From Amnibacterium setariae (GTDB lineage: Bacteria > Actinomycetota > Actinomycetes > Actinomycetales > Microbacteriaceae): a stretch of 64,000 nt of DNA. Numbering within the stretch: the first letter of the stretch is position 1; each line of letters opens with the position of its first letter. A program made the translations under genes and the position numbers. The notes under the pieces are model-generated. The model saw nothing but the letters and a program-made list of their open reading frames with translations. It was not told where the DNA came from and made no database searches. The stretch covers positions 372,001 to 436,000 of the forward strand of contig NZ_QXTG01000002.1 in assembly GCF_003581425.1 (NCBI RefSeq), read 5' to 3'. Positions 26,091 to 34,490 of the stretch are shown here, in pieces.

Positions 26091-26534
26091 GTGAGCACCC
26101 TGCAGGAGGTCGGCGACCGGGACGGCTGGCGCTGCTGGCTCTGCGACGAGCCGGTCGACCCGGACATGAGCGTCAACGACCCGCGCGGCCCGAGCGTCGA
26201 CGCGGTCACCAGCGCCAAGCCGAAGAAGGGCGCCGCAGTTCCCGAGCGACTCGCGCACCGCGCCTGCAACACCCGCAAGGGCGCCGTGAAGGCGGTCGTG
26301 CCGTGGCCGTCGCACCTCTTCGTCGTCGACCCTGCGCCCATCGTCGAGACCGTCGAGCGCCTGACCCGCAAGGGCGGCCGCGAGGTCGTCGCCCGCTGCC
26401 CGAGCCGCGACGACGCGGACGAAGCGGCCGCGTGGCTGCTCGACCGGCTCTCGCGGCTCGCGCCCGACCTCCGCGCGACCACCGAGGTGAAGCCCGGCGG
26501 CGGGCAGCACCTCGTGACGCTCGTCACGCGCTGA
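26091..26534 (+). CDS. HNH-like zinc-motif protein
   Basis: Encodes 147 aa. The N-terminal half has CWLCDEPVDP, a DAVTSAKPKKGAAV segment and LAHRACNTRKGA, the arrangement of degenerate HNH nucleases with two CXXC-like metal ligands and a histidine preceding CN. The C-terminal half is an unrelated alpha/beta module. Whether it cuts DNA is uncertain, since the first catalytic histidine is not evident. Start GTG is 6 nt after TAGCGT (26079-26084), so leaderless. Confidence 0.65.
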   Translation: MSTLQEVGDRDGWRCWLCDEPVDPDMSVNDPRGPSVDAVTSAKPKKGAAVPERLAHRACNTRKGAVKAVVPWPSHLFVVDPAPIVETVERLTRKGGREVVARCPSRDDADEAAAWLLDRLSRLAPDLRATTEVKPGGGQHLVTLVTR

Positions 26535-26546
26535 GGAGCGCTCCCG

Positions 26547-26915
26547 TCAGCTCAGGCGCTCGAACACCATCGTCGCCTGGATGCGGTCGCCCCCGCCGAT
26601 CCCCTTCGTCCCGGACGAGGCGGTCGTGATCGTGTGCAGCCGGTACCCCTGCGCGGCCTGGGCGTTGATGACGCGCTCGAGCTCGGTCAGATTGCCCGAC
26701 CCGGACCCGAGGAAGCGCTCCTTCAGCACGACCTGCAGCACGACGTAGGACGGCGCGGCGGCGGGCGTGACCTGAGCTGCGACGGGCGCTGCTGACTCGC
26801 CCGTGCCGGTCGGCCGTACGTGGTCGGTCCAGGACCGCCCGTCCCACCAGCGCTCCTGCGCCGAGCCGGGCTGCTCGGGGTACCAGCCGGGCGGTGTCGA
26901 TCCGGTGCTGCTCAT
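26547..26915 (-). CDS. DUF2510-DUF4177 protein
   Basis: Encodes 122 aa. Residues about 8-36 (PGWYPEQPGSAQERWWDGRSWTDH) form the Trp-rich DUF2510 domain typical of actinobacteria. After an Ala/Pro linker, residues 55-122 match DUF4177 (ELERVINAQAAQGYRLHTI). Function unknown. ATG follows TACGGT by 6 nt. Confidence 0.8.
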   Translation of the reverse strand: MSSTGSTPPGWYPEQPGSAQERWWDGRSWTDHVRPTGTGESAAPVAAQVTPAAAPSYVVLQVVLKERFLGSGSGNLTELERVINAQAAQGYRLHTITTASSGTKGIGGGDRIQATMVFERLS

Positions 26916-26973
26916 CGTCCGACCGTACCCAGCGCTTCAGGCTGTCCGGCGGCGCCCCCGCGGAATTAGAGCG

Positions 26974-27480
26974 TCAGGGTCGGTTCAGCCGCTCGACCAG
27001 CTCCCGGGTCAGCCACGGCTCGGTGCCGATCCACCGCTCCGCCCCTTCCGGGGGCAGTCCGATGCGGACCCTGTCTTCCGTCCATTCGGGCGTGACGACG
27101 GTCGTCATCAGCGCGAACCCGTTTGGGTCGAGCAGCCGGAGCGCCTTCCACGAGCCGGCCGGCGCGGTCAGGACCGGCGTCTGCCCGGCCGCGACGTCCC
27201 TCCCGAGCACCACGCGCGACGCCGGCCGCCCGGGCGTGAGGATCACGTACTCGACGGGGCCGCCGTCGACGAGCACGTGGGTGTCGTCGGGCTCGAGCCA
27301 GTGCCACACGTTGACCGGCCGGGCGGGCTCGAGCAGGTAGTGGATGGCGCTGTAGGCGGGCAGCGTCCGCGAACCGACAGCGACGGACGCCTCCGAGGTC
27401 GACACCGGCCCCCACCAGCCCGACTCCCCCGGCAGCGGCTCCAGCCCGAGCGCGTCGATCCAGTCCTGTGCCGTGGTAAT
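26974..27480 (-). CDS. Cupin_5 (DUF985-like) protein, apparently starting at ATT
   Basis: The cupin core (LPAYSAIHYLLEPARPVNVWHWLEPDD onward, VLGRDVAAGQ) fits Cupin_5 family beta-barrels. A GTG at 27405 would be the first standard start, but it would omit an in-frame N terminus DWIDALGLEPLPGESGWW that belongs to this family. That stretch begins at ATT (27480-27478), which has AGGAGG 4 nt upstream, and no ATG, GTG or TTG lies between the preceding in-frame TGA and it. ATT is a known but very rare start; a point mutation or base error is the alternative. Length from ATT is 168 aa. Confidence 0.7.
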   Translation of the reverse strand: MTTAQDWIDALGLEPLPGESGWWGPVSTSEASVAVGSRTLPAYSAIHYLLEPARPVNVWHWLEPDDTHVLVDGGPVEYVILTPGRPASRVVLGRDVAAGQTPVLTAPAGSWKALRLLDPNGFALMTTVVTPEWTEDRVRIGLPPEGAERWIGTEPWLTRELVERLNRP

Positions 27481-27536
27481 CCCGCCTCCTGCTTCCGGTT
27501 CATCGTCTACTCAACCGTGCTCGCCATCGTGGCCTG

Positions 27537-27704
27537 ATGCCCGACACCGATCCGAAGACGCCGGAGAACCCGGACACCGCCCCGCGCGACGCGTCGAAGG
27601 GTCCCGATCCGGACGACCACCACGAGTCGCTCGTCGGCCCGGGTCAGGGAGCGCCGGAGGGCGACCCCTCACCGGACTTCCCCGCCGCGGACGACGTCGA
27701 GTGA
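27537..27704 (+). CDS. Small acidic hypothetical protein
   Basis: A 55-residue Asp/Pro/Glu-rich protein, probably disordered, similar in character to the one at 2255-2419. The evidence is codon pattern and position; no motif is present. Confidence 0.45.
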   Translation: MPDTDPKTPENPDTAPRDASKGPDPDDHHESLVGPGQGAPEGDPSPDFPAADDVE

Positions 27705-27730
27705 CCGCGGACAGCCGCGCCGGCTGAGCG

Positions 27731-28771
27731 TCAGGACGCGCCGGAGTCCGCCTCGGCGAGCGACGTGCCCTCCTGCTCGCCCTCCTCCGCAACGTCCGCC
27801 GGCACGCGGATCGTGAGCCCGCCGGGTGCGACGCGGACGACCATCCCGATCGCCTTGCCGAGCGGGTCGCCGTCGAGCTCGATCTCCTCGGGCCGGCTGA
27901 GACGGACCCGGAAGTCCTCGCCGCGCAGGTAGTTGAGCGCCTTCACCTCGCGCGTCCGGAAGCGGCGGCCGAGCCGGGTGCGGCTGAGCACGCCGTTCTC
28001 CCACAGCACCTTCACGAAGATCTGGATCCAGCCGACGAGCTGCTCGGGCCGCAGGATCACCACGTCGAGCTTCCCGTCGTCGACGGCGGCCTCGGGCAGC
28101 AGCAGGATGTTGCCGGGCAGCGACCCCGCGTTGGCGACGATGAGCGTGTTGGCGCGCATGCGCCGCGTCTCGCCGCGGTCGAGCGAGAACCGCGCGTGCA
28201 GCAGGTTCTTGTCGCGGAGCACGGCCGCGAACGCCTGCACGTAGGCGAGCCAGCCGACCTTCGCCTTCAGCTCGTCGTCGGTGGCGCTCAGCATCTTCGC
28301 GTCGATGCCGAAGCCCGCCATCACGAGGAAGGCGTGCTTGGTATGGGTGCGGTCCTCCCGGTGGATGTCGACCAGCGCGACGTCGATCGTCCGGTCGCCG
28401 CCCGCGAACGCCGAGTGCACGGAGTGCTCGAGGTCGTTCAGCGTCAGCGACAGGTTGCGGGCGAGCAAGTTGCCGGTGCCGGAGGGCAGCAGCGCCAGGG
28501 AAGTCCCCGTGCCCTGCAGCGCCTCCGCGACGACGCGGACGGTGCCGTCGCCGCCGGCGGCGAGCACCATCGTCGCGCCGGCCTCGAGCGCCTGCTTCGT
28601 CTGCCCGCCGCCCGGATCCTCCTCCGAGGTCTCGAACCAGAGGGACGGCTCCCAGCTGGCGGCCCGCTCCTCGGCCTCGACGACGGGACGGAGGGTGTCC
28701 ACCTCGATCTTGACGGGGTTGTAGACGACAGCGGCGAGCTTGCGCCGCTCGGTCTCGTTCGAGTCGCTCAT
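27731..28771 (-). CDS. Diacylglycerol/sphingosine kinase family lipid kinase
   Basis: Encodes 346 aa. GGDGT at residues 73-77 is the nucleotide-binding motif of the DAGK catalytic domain, followed by LLPSGTGNLLARNL and the later GFGIDA and LDVVIL segments of the YegS/BmrU-type fold. It probably phosphorylates a lipid such as diacylglycerol at the inner membrane face. The ATG at 28771 (MSDSNE) is preferred over one four codons upstream. It is the last backbone gene before the island. Confidence 0.9.
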   Translation of the reverse strand: MSDSNETERRKLAAVVYNPVKIEVDTLRPVVEAEERAASWEPSLWFETSEEDPGGGQTKQALEAGATMVLAAGGDGTVRVVAEALQGTGTSLALLPSGTGNLLARNLSLTLNDLEHSVHSAFAGGDRTIDVALVDIHREDRTHTKHAFLVMAGFGIDAKMLSATDDELKAKVGWLAYVQAFAAVLRDKNLLHARFSLDRGETRRMRANTLIVANAGSLPGNILLLPEAAVDDGKLDVVILRPEQLVGWIQIFVKVLWENGVLSRTRLGRRFRTREVKALNYLRGEDFRVRLSRPEEIELDGDPLGKAIGMVVRVAPGGLTIRVPADVAEEGEQEGTSLAEADSGAS

Positions 28772-28783
28772 GGGTCCGAGCAC

Positions 28784-28923
28784 TCTGCTGCATGCGCGCT
28801 GCGTGCGACACCCCCTTGTGCTGAGCGTCCGAGATGCGCCTCCTCGAATCCTCGAACGCCGGTCGCCAGGACCCGCGCATCAGGTTGGACGCACGACGAG
28901 CAGGAGCCCGTTGAGTCCGCCCT
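28784..28923. other. Intergenic, no gene seen
   Basis: Between the lipid-kinase start and the remnant at 28924. Stop codons interrupt all frames and I see no hairpin or repeat. Confidence 0.5.
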
Positions 28924-29112
28924 TTCGTCGTCCGCGACCTCACGGCCGAGTCCGGCGTCATGCTGCCTGAGGTGCGCCTCGCCTACCGGACGTCTGGCTC
29001 GCCCAGGCGCCGCGGGGCTCCGCGCCCGTGCCATCCCACTTCGTGGCGGGCTCCGCGGACAACGACTTCATCATCAGCGAGGGCCTGACCCTCGACCCAG
29101 GCGTGTACCGCC
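28924..29112 (+). pseudogene. Remnant of a homoserine-O-acetyltransferase-like gene
   Basis: Frame beginning 28924 reads FVVRDLTAESGVMLPEVRLAYRT, the N-terminal pattern of MetX-type alpha/beta hydrolases. After a frame change (between 28993 and 29028), the next frame reads VPSHFVAGSADNDFIISEG and LTLDPGVY, matching the following family segment where an oxyanion-side motif and DNEWLIGPG-like sequence normally occur. Homology stops near 29112. A start codon and the remaining two thirds are absent, so this is a broken relic at the island edge. Confidence 0.6.
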
Positions 29113-29418
29113 GAATTCGCCAGCATCTTGAGTCGTCTATCAAGGCTCATACGCGCGCGGCGCTCAATCCTGAACGAGCCCTTGGACAAGATGACCTGGT
29201 CGGTCCACATCGCCAGGCTTTCGCGCATTCTAACAACTTGCTTCGACAGGTGCTGCCGCTTCAGCGCTTCCGGCGCTGAAAGCTGTGTCGCACGAGGAAA
29301 AGATGACGTGATGCCGAAGGCTTTTCTATAACCTTTGGTCGGGCATCCTGACATCCGAACTGGAGGCCAGGCCACAGACACGACAGGCGTGTAGCGTACC
29401 GGACGTGGGGAATCAATA
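29113..29418. other. Non-coding stretch at the left island edge
   Basis: About 300 nt of lower GC with no convincing reading frame on either strand. TAGCGT at about 29393-29398 is a possible -10 box for the HNH gene starting at 29419. No tRNA, integrase or direct repeat was recognised. Confidence 0.4.
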
Positions 29419-30357
29419 ATGAAAGCCTGGAGCTTTCTCAGTCTCAGCGAGGACGCCCGCCAGTATCACGCCAACACGGGGTACACGGACACCTTTGGCC
29501 AGATCTACCAATTCGACAGCACTGTGGCAAATCACGCGGCTGTAGCCGTCGGCGACCTCGTGCTCATTCGCGACGACAAGTACGCGCTGGGGTTCGGCTG
29601 GATCGGGAAGATCGCGACCGCCCTCGGCAGTAAGACCAGGAGCCGTTGCCCGTACTGCGCGTCGACGAGATTCCATCGGCGCGAGTCGGTGTCACCGCCG
29701 TTCCGATGCTCCAACTGCAAGCAGGAGTTCGATGCACCGAGCGTCGAGGAGATCGACGTCACGCACTACCAGGCCAATTACTCGAGTACGTTTGTGCCGA
29801 TCGACGTGCCCATTCGTGTCGACGAACTGACGCCCTGTTACAACAGCTTCGCCGTGCAGCAGGCGATCCGGAGCATGGACCCGGAGAGTCTGCAGCAGGT
29901 CCTCGCAATCCGGGTCGGTGTGCCCGCGGGCCTCTGGGACGACACGAATGGGTTGAGAGCGACCATCGCAGGCGGATTTCGGTTGCGCCCTAGAAAGGTG
30001 AGGATCGGCCAGCAGCGATTCCGCGCAGCGCTGCTCGAGCGGCACGGCTCCAACTGCGCCTTCAGCGGTCCTCAGCCCGCTGACGCGCTCGAGGCCGCCC
30101 ATCTCCATCCGTTCAGCGACCGCCCCGAGCACGATCTGAGGTCAGGCCTGCTGTTGCGACGCGATCTGCACAGTCTCTTCGACCGGTTCCTGATCAGTAT
30201 CGATCCGACCTCATGGCACATCAGGGTGGCGCCGGGACTTCACTCCTATCCCGGGCTGGCTGCGCTGCACGACGAGCCCGTCCGCCTTCTGCCAGAGCGT
30301 CGCCCGGATGCAGAGACCGTCGCGCGTCACTTCGAACTCGCCACTGTGACGCACTAA
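29419..30357 (+). CDS. PUA-like/zinc-ribbon/HNH nuclease, possible modification-dependent restriction enzyme
   Basis: Encodes 312 aa in three parts. Residues 1-70 (YHANTGYTDTFGQIYQFDS, then VAVGDLVLIRDD) look like a PUA/EVE-type base-recognition domain. CPYC (77-80) and CSNC (97-100) form a zinc ribbon. Residues about 195-265 are an HNH_2-type nuclease with Cys213, EAAHLHPF (His228) and SGLLLRRDLHSLFD (His251); the usual Asn before GLLL is Ser242. PUA-like plus HNH proteins are often type IV enzymes cutting modified DNA. It sits at the island edge, pointing towards the large operon. Confidence 0.75.
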   Translation: MKAWSFLSLSEDARQYHANTGYTDTFGQIYQFDSTVANHAAVAVGDLVLIRDDKYALGFGWIGKIATALGSKTRSRCPYCASTRFHRRESVSPPFRCSNCKQEFDAPSVEEIDVTHYQANYSSTFVPIDVPIRVDELTPCYNSFAVQQAIRSMDPESLQQVLAIRVGVPAGLWDDTNGLRATIAGGFRLRPRKVRIGQQRFRAALLERHGSNCAFSGPQPADALEAAHLHPFSDRPEHDLRSGLLLRRDLHSLFDRFLISIDPTSWHIRVAPGLHSYPGLAALHDEPVRLLPERRPDAETVARHFELATVTH

Positions 30358-30736
30358 TCCCGGTTCGAAGGGCAAGCGGGTCGGCAAAACCCCAAGTACG
30401 GGCTTCGACGACGACTGCGACCGTCTTCCCCTAGTTCACCGCCCGCCAGCACTCTGACAATGGTCAGTCCCCGGAACGAGGAGAACTGCGCTGACGCGCG
30501 CTCGTTCGCCGCTAACGCCCGGCCGAGCTCTGTCCGACCATCAGGCTCAGGCAACTCGAGGACGACCGCGCGGTACTTGACCGGGACAGCGCGACCTACA
30601 GCAGGTCCCTCCAGTCAAGGTCAACACTGCCGACCCGCGCCCGGGCCTCGGATCCGACGTCAGCATCCGCTTCGATCCTTGGCGTGGCATGGGGCCGGGA
30701 AAGTCGCCCACCACCGAACGGACTCGCATCCTGCGA
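30358..30736. other. Gap between convergent HNH gene and giant operon protein; possible coding relic
   Basis: No complete gene. On the plus strand one frame after a TGA (about 30582-30584) runs to TAG at 30791 and reads QVPPVKVNTADPRPGL and later GKSPTTERTRILRSALEIA, which looks protein-like but has no start and overlaps the end of the giant gene. It may be a decayed gene end. I see no clear terminator. Confidence 0.35.
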
Positions 30737-33700
30737 TCAGCTCTCGAGATCGCGCTCACTTCTCGCCCCGGTGTCGATGCCGCGATCGATTAGTGCCGCG
30801 CGGACGAGATCAGCTACGTCGAGGTCGTCCCGCTCGTCCAATTGTCGTACGATCTCCGGCCATTCGACGTTGTCGAGGCCGACGGCACGCGCGATCCTTC
30901 GACGCGCCGTCTCGACCGCATTGGACGGGGACGCGCCTACAAGCAGCTGCGCGGTCAAGAGCAAATCCGTGTCAACAGAGCGCACGCGCTCAACGGCGAA
31001 GCGACGGTCGTCATGGAAATGGAGCAGCACCTCGTCGTCGGCACCGAGGTCTAGCAGCTGGAGGAACCGCCTGATGGATCCGGAGGTGGGCTGCTGCCCG
31101 TTCCATGCCAGTACCTGCGCGCCAGCCTCGCTATCGAACGTCACGGTCCGCTCGTCGGCGCGTCGTACCGCGGAGAACAGGGCGGCCGGTACAGAGAAGC
31201 CGCTGCCCCTCAGGTGGTCCGCATTCACCCTGATGCGGTAGGCCCAACCGTCAGCGGTCCGGTACAGGCGCTTTGTCATCTCCGGCGACTTCCGAATCCG
31301 GATTGCCCGCTCGTTGGCCCTGCGCACCCGCCCTTCGCGAACCTCGAAGTCGCCCGAGGACGCGTAGCTCACGACACTTCTCGCCGAGACGCCGTGCTCG
31401 GCGACCAGACGGTCCACGAGTTCCGACAAACCGACCTCACCGCCCGCTCGATCCACCGCGGCGCCGATCTGCGTACGGATGCTTCCGTACTCGGGCATCC
31501 CCCACTCCTCCAGCGCCCACCGGTCCCGCCCCACGGCGACGAAGCGCGGATCTTCACCCATCTGGTTCTTGAGCGACCGAACACTGCGGTCGATGGGCAT
31601 TCGGGCGAGGAGCTCATCGGCGCCGCACGGCCGTCCGTCCATCGCGAGCAGTGCTTCCGCCCAGTCGAGAAGACCGCGGCTGCGGAGGAGCACTCGCCCT
31701 TCGTACACCGCGAGCCCGCAGTACCCGAGCCATTCCTGCAGCCCATCGTCCAGCCCCGCGAGAGCCCCTCCCCTTGACAGGGCGCGAATTGCCTCGAGCT
31801 CAACGAGCCCGTGGGCGTCCGCCATCCCGGCCAGCACATCGCGCGTCTCATTCCGGGCCACATCAATCGTGGGACGGCAGACCCAGCCGTCATCGATCTC
31901 GTACGCATCGTCCAACCGGTCGAGGACGATCCGAACGGGACGGCCGGTCGTGTCGATGCGTCCCTTGAGCGCCGGCATGCGATCCAACAGCCCATCGAGC
32001 GGTTGGACGAGCGGTAGTCCTTCTCGAATGGTCCAAATCACCGACGAGAGCGCGTCGTCCTCCGTCACAAGGAGCTCGAGGCGGGCGCGAGCCCGACTCT
32101 CGATCTGCCGGATGCGCTCCCGCGTGACACCGAACTCGACCCCGATGTCCTCGAGGCGAGTCGGCTGATCGGCGAACAGCCGTTGCCGCAGAACTGCGAT
32201 CGCACGCTCGCCCAGCTGATCGATCGCTTCCTCGAGTCGGGCGGCTAGACCATCGAACCCGACCGTTCCGCCCACGACTGAGCTCACGTCCAACGCGAGA
32301 ATCCGGTCCCGGGCCGAACGCACCGCAGGCGGTTCCGCGCCTGCCATCCGCGTAAGCAGTGGAACGGACGTCCGTCCAATTAGCTGGTGCCAATTCAGCA
32401 ACGTGTCGAAATCCTGGAGAACGCCCTCGGGCAGCGTGAGCCGTTCAATCCAGGAGCTGCCGACGACTTCAGGGCCCTCGCCGTCCCCCGCCACTCCCTC
32501 GTCTTGCCCGGGTTCGTGCGACCCCGGCGCGACTTGTAGCGAGCGCTCCGCAAGGTCGGCGAGGAAGTCATGTACAGACTGCAGGCCCACGCCTCGGAGC
32601 AGGGTGAGCCTGCGTACGGTCAGATCCCGCAGCTCCGTGCCGTCGAGCGTCCGCCCGTCCTTGAGGCGGATTCGAAGTCTCAGCGGCAGCGCATCCTGCT
32701 CGGGCCATTCAGCGTCCGGCAGGACTGCGAACAGATCGCCGACAGCCCAGTTCGTCAGTCGTTCGATCGCGAGGTCCGCCGTCAACGACGCGAATTCCTG
32801 CAGGGAACGTGCGTCCATCGCCAGGTCGGCATCGCCTCGGAGCGCTGGCGTCGCCCACGGTAGGCGACCGGCGACCAGGTCGCGCCATTCGTCAAACCCG
32901 ACGAGCTCCTCGGGCGGCTTGCGCGGGTCGTGTGGTGCGGTCTCGCCGAACTCGGCATGTGCCGTCTCGTCGCGTCTGGACGCCTCAACCCGGATCGTCT
33001 CGTCGACCGCCGCTGGCGCAGCGCCAGAGTCGGCCTCGTCCTGCCCGGCAGCAAACCACGCCTTCGCCAACACCCCGAGGTGCTCCTCACCGAGCAAGGG
33101 GTCCTCATCGACGAGGTCGGCGCACTCCGTGGCCAGCAACGCGTCGGTGAAGGGGGTGCCGAATTCCCATCCGTGCGACGGATCGAACGCGGCTACTCGA
33201 CGCCGACCGGCGCCGAGTAGGGCGCTTAGGGCGACGACCCTGGCCTCTTCGAGCTCTGCGTCTTCAGCCGTCGTAGCGGCGCCTCGACCTTCGGACTCGG
33301 AGTGAGCCATCTCCGCTGCAATTGAGAGGAACGCGCGGATCGCGTGGCCGCGTCGCCCCCAGACCTCGGAGAGCCGGCTTTCGTCCCCGGGATGGACCGC
33401 ACCGATCGAGCTGGCGAACGCGGTCGTCAAATCCTCGTAGTAGCCACTTTCGAGCGCGTCCCGGTGCAGGAGCGCAAGCGCTGCGGAGCGCAGCATCCTC
33501 CCGGTGAGCTCTCCGGCGGCGAGACGATCGATCTCCGCGTACTCGTACTGCGGCACGCCGAACTCCTGCTCGACATGCGCGATCAGTGCCTCGCTCGGAC
33601 GCCACAGGCCTTCTCGCAGGCGAGCTGCCAGCTCGAGCTCGTCCCAGTGACGCACAATTCGCGCGGATTCCAAAAGCCTCGCGAATAGCGGCGCAGGATC

Positions 33701-34420
33701 AGGGTCACTGACCCCTCTCTCGGCGTCCGGGTCCTGCAACAGCTCACCGGGCCCGTCGGACTTCGGGTTCAGACTGAACCGGGGTCCGCGGCCTGCCCGC
33801 TCGAGCGCGTCGACCTCGTCGGCGACCTCCTCGCCAAAGTGGAAGAAGTCTCCTTCGCCGACATTGAATGAAGTGCGCAGGACCTCAAGCAGGTCGACGG
33901 CGATCGCTCGCTCCGACCAGCCTTGTCGGAAAAGGCGCCTGGCACCCAACCCCTTCGGCCATTCGACACCGCGACCACGCAGCCAACCGAGCGCGGCCGA
34001 ATCAGCTTGCCCAACGTAGGACGGAGCCATGTGGATGATCTCGACCGACAGCGCACCGTCGGACTCCCGAGTCACCTGGGCGCCGACCGAGCGTCGCGGG
34101 TCGTAGCCGTACCTCGCGCCGTAGATGCGCAGGGTCCAATGCTGTCCGAACACCACTCGACGCATGAGGACTTCGAGGACGTCGATGAGCGGTCGCCACT
34201 GTGGACCGAGCGCAGGCACCTCCTCGAGCCTCTTGTCGAAGTGCGCTGCGCCGTCTAGGGGCTTCTGCTCGATCAACTCGACCGGCCGATACCCCAAGGC
34301 GGCAGCGCGCGCGTGCGCCTCTTCCGACGAATCCGCGGTGCACGAGTACCGATGCTCGTCCCCCTCGCCGCCCCCGGAGGAGACGCGGAACACGAAGACG
34401 TGCGGCGCGGACGTCATCAC
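30737..34420 (-). CDS. 1227-aa protein with alpha-CTD-like, sigma-region-4-like and HARE-HTH-like domains
   Basis: The last and largest cistron of the restriction operon. Residues about 590-627 (LRDLTVRRLTLLRGVGLQSV) resemble the helix-hairpin pair of the RNA polymerase alpha C-terminal domain. Residues about 735-785 match sigma-70 region 4: GERAIAVLRQRLF, then LEDIGVEFGVTRERIRQIES. Residues about 915-978 (LLDWAEALLAMDGRPCGADE and VGRDRWALEEWG) resemble the HARE-HTH/RNAP-delta winged helix, and a second winged-helix-like unit follows to about 1040. The N-terminal 580 residues are unrecognised. It starts 70 nt after the preceding cistron, at GTG 34420 or ATG 34417. A DNA-recognition or host-transcription-interface role is inferred. 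Confidence 0.75.
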   Translation of the reverse strand: MMTSAPHVFVFRVSSGGGEGDEHRYSCTADSSEEAHARAAALGYRPVELIEQKPLDGAAHFDKRLEEVPALGPQWRPLIDVLEVLMRRVVFGQHWTLRIYGARYGYDPRRSVGAQVTRESDGALSVEIIHMAPSYVGQADSAALGWLRGRGVEWPKGLGARRLFRQGWSERAIAVDLLEVLRTSFNVGEGDFFHFGEEVADEVDALERAGRGPRFSLNPKSDGPGELLQDPDAERGVSDPDPAPLFARLLESARIVRHWDELELAARLREGLWRPSEALIAHVEQEFGVPQYEYAEIDRLAAGELTGRMLRSAALALLHRDALESGYYEDLTTAFASSIGAVHPGDESRLSEVWGRRGHAIRAFLSIAAEMAHSESEGRGAATTAEDAELEEARVVALSALLGAGRRRVAAFDPSHGWEFGTPFTDALLATECADLVDEDPLLGEEHLGVLAKAWFAAGQDEADSGAAPAAVDETIRVEASRRDETAHAEFGETAPHDPRKPPEELVGFDEWRDLVAGRLPWATPALRGDADLAMDARSLQEFASLTADLAIERLTNWAVGDLFAVLPDAEWPEQDALPLRLRIRLKDGRTLDGTELRDLTVRRLTLLRGVGLQSVHDFLADLAERSLQVAPGSHEPGQDEGVAGDGEGPEVVGSSWIERLTLPEGVLQDFDTLLNWHQLIGRTSVPLLTRMAGAEPPAVRSARDRILALDVSSVVGGTVGFDGLAARLEEAIDQLGERAIAVLRQRLFADQPTRLEDIGVEFGVTRERIRQIESRARARLELLVTEDDALSSVIWTIREGLPLVQPLDGLLDRMPALKGRIDTTGRPVRIVLDRLDDAYEIDDGWVCRPTIDVARNETRDVLAGMADAHGLVELEAIRALSRGGALAGLDDGLQEWLGYCGLAVYEGRVLLRSRGLLDWAEALLAMDGRPCGADELLARMPIDRSVRSLKNQMGEDPRFVAVGRDRWALEEWGMPEYGSIRTQIGAAVDRAGGEVGLSELVDRLVAEHGVSARSVVSYASSGDFEVREGRVRRANERAIRIRKSPEMTKRLYRTADGWAYRIRVNADHLRGSGFSVPAALFSAVRRADERTVTFDSEAGAQVLAWNGQQPTSGSIRRFLQLLDLGADDEVLLHFHDDRRFAVERVRSVDTDLLLTAQLLVGASPSNAVETARRRIARAVGLDNVEWPEIVRQLDERDDLDVADLVRAALIDRGIDTGARSERDLES

Positions 34421-34490
34421 GCTCGGAACGGTATGCGTCGCTCATCTCACCGAGGAGACGAACACGCGGATCGGGTGGTTGCAGATCCGG

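Noticed and set aside
27405-27405. GTG as the start of the cupin gene
   Set aside because: It would drop 25 family-like residues; the ATT with a strong ribosome-binding site explains the conserved N terminus better, though the GTG remains possible.
30355-30395. tRNA-like GGTTCGAA sequence
   Set aside because: The flanks do not form a T-arm and acceptor stem, and no anticodon arm lies upstream.
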